From Candidatus Thorarchaeota archaeon (GTDB lineage: Archaea; Asgardarchaeota; Thorarchaeia; Thorarchaeales; Thorarchaeaceae), in contig PRDI01000027.1 of the NCBI GenBank assembly GCA_003345595.1, forward strand, positions 1-34,899: a DNA stretch of 34,899 bases, in the 5' to 3' direction. The translations under genes were made by a program, and so were the position numbers. Shown here piece by piece: positions 32,402-34,899 of this stretch. Position 1 is the stretch's first letter. Every line of letters begins with the position of its first letter. The notes beneath the pieces are model-generated. The model was not told where the DNA came from, ran no database searches, and saw only the letters and a list, made by a program, of their open reading frames with translations.

Positions 32402-34129
32402 TCACGTTGTCAGCATTGTGGGTATAGGAAGAGCTGCCGCCAGAACCCAAGCGAACAACATAGCATTGACTGCAGCACCAAGGTAGTAGTGGTCTGTAAG
32501 GTGATAGCCCCACACCGTGACGACCGCGCTAGTGGCGAAATAGGGCGTGAAGGCATAGAAAAACAGGAGAGAGAAACCTGCATACCCCACAATGATTGGC
32601 ATCCCCGTGATTAGACCAAAGCCGTACTCAAGTATCACGATGGAGAGGTACGGGATGCACTTGATGAACATCGCCCTAATGGTCCAGTCCAACTGTGTAC
32701 GACCCCAAGTCTGTTTCGCCCCCGTCCTCAAAACCCCCATCAACCAGAACCCGTCAACCAAGAAGTAGACGAAAAACACTACAAAGTACAGCGGCGCTAC
32801 TAGCGCACGAGCTGGCGTGAGGTCGTTGAACCCGGGGAGGAAACACCGGATGTCGAGTGCGAAACCTAGGTCAACCAAGAGGGTCCATGCATAGAGCCAG
32901 ACAGTCACAGAGAGAGCCAACAGGAGAGTTCTCACGAGCTTTCGGAGTGGTACTTCAGAACCACCGTCTATGCTGACGAGGGATTTGAGGCTGACACCAG
33001 ATCTAGGAAACCGCCAAAGGACGAGAGCGGCAATCAGTGCACTTCCCAGAATCCATGTGCTCACCGCAAGACCAAAGCTTTGCAGCGGGTGAATCACTCC
33101 TTCCGCCAACGCGCCAATTGCTAAGAGCGGGAAGAACGTTCCCAGACCAATCGCACCGTAGACAAGCCCCCGGATGACGTACGACTTGCTACTTGCCGGA
33201 TTTCCTGTGTTGGATTCATGTTTCAGTCCGGAGAAGGCGGGAAGGTCGATTACGATTGCCAGCAACGGAAACACCGAGAGAAGTGCGCCAAGGAGGCTCA
33301 GGAATCCCCCTACCAGCCAACATGGATAGATGAGGTCTGTCTTCTGAAGCCAGTGTGCGTCCTCTGATCCTCCTTTTAGAGTGTCCTTCATCCATTCAAC
33401 ACTCTCACTCACAATCTCTGGGTTCACTGTTTCGAACAGATGGTTTGTACGGGCAATGAAAAGCTCACGAGCAGTCCCGTTTCTGAAGTCACCATAAACG
33501 GTGCCTGCTTCGATGTCTGTGCGACCGAACGACTCCTGCAGACCAGTGCGGTTTGTGGAATAGCGCACGAGAGAATCAAACTCGCCTACTGCAACGAGCA
33601 TGTTTCTAGGATACGTTGTGTTGGCTGTGTCAATGACAGGGCTGCCAACTATGACCAGCGCATTCACAGCGACTGTCGAGTTCTGAATGGCAGTCCACGC
33701 GATTCCTCCTCCCATACTATGACCGATGATACCGATAGAGGACGCATTGACGTAGTCGAGTGTGGTCAGAAACTCTAGGGCAGCAGTCCCTGCACCTGTG
33801 CCCGGGTCTGAGTCACCATGCCCGTTTGCATCGATTGTCAGCACGACAAATCCTCGTCGGGCCAACTCGATACCGAAGGCCATGAGCCATTCCTTGCTCT
33901 GAATGATGCCGTGAATCACCACTACAGCTGGAAGCGGGACTGAGTTCGTGGCGTAGGTAGGCCTCTGGAGGGTGCTGTGTATATTGGAGCCATCAGCTGC
34001 CCGGAAGTCGACTTCAGTCACAGCGACACTGCCCAGCCCTCCTTGGATCACAGATGCTGTGGCAGTGCCGGTTAGGATTAGAACCACACTGAGTATCAGT
34101 ATGACATACCTTGGGCGGAATCTTGACAT
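32402..34129 (-). CDS. Alpha/beta hydrolase fused to a polytopic membrane domain
   Basis: The 575-residue protein starts with a hydrophobic anchor or signal (residues 9-26), followed by an alpha/beta hydrolase domain (about 35-255) facing outside the cytoplasm. PAVVVIHGIIQSKEWL is the oxyanion region, GHSMGGG holds the nucleophile Ser138, and likely partners are Asp185 in VAVGEFDSLV and His230 in ARTNHLFETV. Residues about 265-575 contain roughly eight membrane helices, including YPCWLVGGFLSLLGALLSVFPLLAIV. Several N-x-S/T sites lie in the hydrolase part, which would fit exposure at the cell surface. AGGAGA precedes the ATG, and a minus-strand TATA-like AGATAAATGG lies near 34172-34181. The substrate, probably an ester or lipid, is unknown. 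Confidence 0.82.
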   Translation of the reverse strand: MSRFRPRYVILILSVVLILTGTATASVIQGGLGSVAVTEVDFRAADGSNIHSTLQRPTYATNSVPLPAVVVIHGIIQSKEWLMAFGIELARRGFVVLTIDANGHGDSDPGTGAGTAALEFLTTLDYVNASSIGIIGHSMGGGIAWTAIQNSTVAVNALVIVGSPVIDTANTTYPRNMLVAVGEFDSLVRYSTNRTGLQESFGRTDIEAGTVYGDFRNGTARELFIARTNHLFETVNPEIVSESVEWMKDTLKGGSEDAHWLQKTDLIYPCWLVGGFLSLLGALLSVFPLLAIVIDLPAFSGLKHESNTGNPASSKSYVIRGLVYGAIGLGTFFPLLAIGALAEGVIHPLQSFGLAVSTWILGSALIAALVLWRFPRSGVSLKSLVSIDGGSEVPLRKLVRTLLLALSVTVWLYAWTLLVDLGFALDIRCFLPGFNDLTPARALVAPLYFVVFFVYFLVDGFWLMGVLRTGAKQTWGRTQLDWTIRAMFIKCIPYLSIVILEYGFGLITGMPIIVGYAGFSLLFFYAFTPYFATSAVVTVWGYHLTDHYYLGAAVNAMLFAWVLAAALPIPTMLTT

Positions 34130-34236
34130 GGACTGCTTCTCCTGAGTGAACCCCGACTGTTGTCAATCCCCCATTTATCTAGTATGAATCTGAGGAATAG
34201 GAATCCATATCATGCTCATGAGCATCTCGTACTTCG

Positions 34237-34875
34237 ATGCCAGACTGGGAACAGATATTCGGTGAAAGGGGCAAGGTCTTCACCGAACCCCATAAGGACA
34301 TGGCTAGGATTGCCGATCTGTTCTGCGACAAAGGCGTTCACAGGGTCTTGGACTTGGGCTGTGGAACCGGACGACACCTCGTATTCTTCTCGCGACGCGG
34401 GTTCGAGGTGTACGGCTTCGATGCGTCGCCTCGGGCGCTATCTATAGCTCATCAATGGTTACACGAGGAAGGTCTTGAAGCAGACCTGAGGCTGCACCGG
34501 ATGGAGAATCGTTTTCCTTATGCCGATGCATTCTTCGATGCCATCGTTTCGGTACAAGTGATTCATCACAACCTGATGAAGGGCATTTTGAAGACGGCAC
34601 GGGAAATTGATAGGGTTCTAAAGCCTGGAGGTCTGGTTTTCATAACTGTGTCGACAATGACCGAGTACCGCTCTAGAGAGGACTGGGCCCTGGAACTGAT
34701 TGAGAAGGATACATACCTTCCTCATGCAGGCCCTGAGAGTGGCCTACTACACCACTACTTCACTGAGGAAGAGATACGTACGGTCTTCAGTTCGTTCGAC
34801 GTCCTGGAGCTGTACATAGACGACACAAGGCATAGGTGCTTCCTAGGGGTCAAGAGAAACCTCCATGATGGCTAA
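34237..34875 (+). CDS. Class I SAM-dependent methyltransferase
   Basis: The 212-residue Rossmann-fold protein has motif I VLDLGCGTGRHLVFFSRRG (residues 37-55), VYGFDASPRALSIA (motif II acidic residue), FPYADAFFDAIVSVQVIHH (motif IV region) and EIDRVLKPGGLVFITV (motif VI), the pattern of the UbiE/type 11 methyltransferases. Small molecules such as quinones or lipids, and proteins, are all substrates in this superfamily, so no substrate is claimed. It diverges from the hydrolase gene; the shared CATTTATCTAG near 34172 can serve as a TATA on either strand. No clear SD precedes the ATG. Confidence 0.85.
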   Translation: MPDWEQIFGERGKVFTEPHKDMARIADLFCDKGVHRVLDLGCGTGRHLVFFSRRGFEVYGFDASPRALSIAHQWLHEEGLEADLRLHRMENRFPYADAFFDAIVSVQVIHHNLMKGILKTAREIDRVLKPGGLVFITVSTMTEYRSREDWALELIEKDTYLPHAGPESGLLHHYFTEEEIRTVFSSFDVLELYIDDTRHRCFLGVKRNLHDG

Positions 34876-34899
34876 TCTGCCGGCGAATCCCCAGACCAA

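Overview
The window is a gene-dense archaeal chromosome segment of roughly 50% G+C, with no CRISPR array, insertion sequence or prophage that I can see. Archaeal markers are ribosomal proteins L3-L4-L23-L2 in archaeal form, SRP19, Gar1, a SmAP3-type Sm protein, archaeal Trm1, a TFE-beta/RPC34-like transcription factor with a cysteine cluster, Mch (tetrahydromethanopterin C1 chemistry), two tRNA genes with introns at 37/38, and TATA-type promoters. FtsZ together with TFE-beta, and the general look of the proteins, make an Asgard archaeon (Thorarchaeota-like) my best guess; that is inference, not demonstrated.

Region 1 (1-4004) is the start of the S10 ribosomal cluster: a SPOUT RNA methyltransferase, then L3, L4, L23 and L2, with Shine-Dalgarno (SD) motifs at the gene joints and a hairpin plus T-rich tract after L2. 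S19, L22 and S3 do not follow. Region 2 (4081-6095) is cell division and RNA: a ribbon-helix-helix regulator overlapping ftsZ, facing a SmAP3-type gene. Region 3 (6271-9000) is C1 and 2-oxoacid metabolism: the beta and gamma subunits of a 2-oxoacid:ferredoxin oxidoreductase, a small ubiquitin-like/MoaD-like protein and mch. Region 4 (9208-13299) has tRNA-Thr, a small charged protein, a GH31 alpha-glucosidase, tRNA-Pro and an HTH regulator. Region 5 (13296-17866) is nucleotide and information processing: pyrB, dCMP deaminase, SRP19, Gar1, TFE-beta, an RlmE-type methyltransferase and Trm1. Region 6 (18050-24691) has a TIM-barrel protein, tRNA-Ile and a likely carboxylate module: a CoA-transferase fused to a GNAT acetyltransferase, an OFA-type transporter and AMP-forming acetyl-CoA synthetase. 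Region 7 (24838-34875) is more accessory: CPBP protease, membrane proteins, two multi-cysteine Fe-S proteins, a split PEP-synthase-like pair, an unknown protein with a lipocalin-like partner, an alpha/beta hydrolase fused to a membrane domain, and a methyltransferase.

The most interesting items are the RHH-ftsZ pair (like haloarchaeal CdrS-FtsZ2), the TFE-beta-like factor next to srp19-gar1, the acetate/acyl-CoA module with a built-in acetyltransferase, the PEP-synthase halves that lack a PEP/pyruvate domain, the Ub-like protein with residues after its diglycine, and the two-gene Fe-S module. Several genes appear to start at GTG or TTG; where the start is decided by an SD or a TATA box this is stated. 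No gene-free stretch exceeds about 300 bases.
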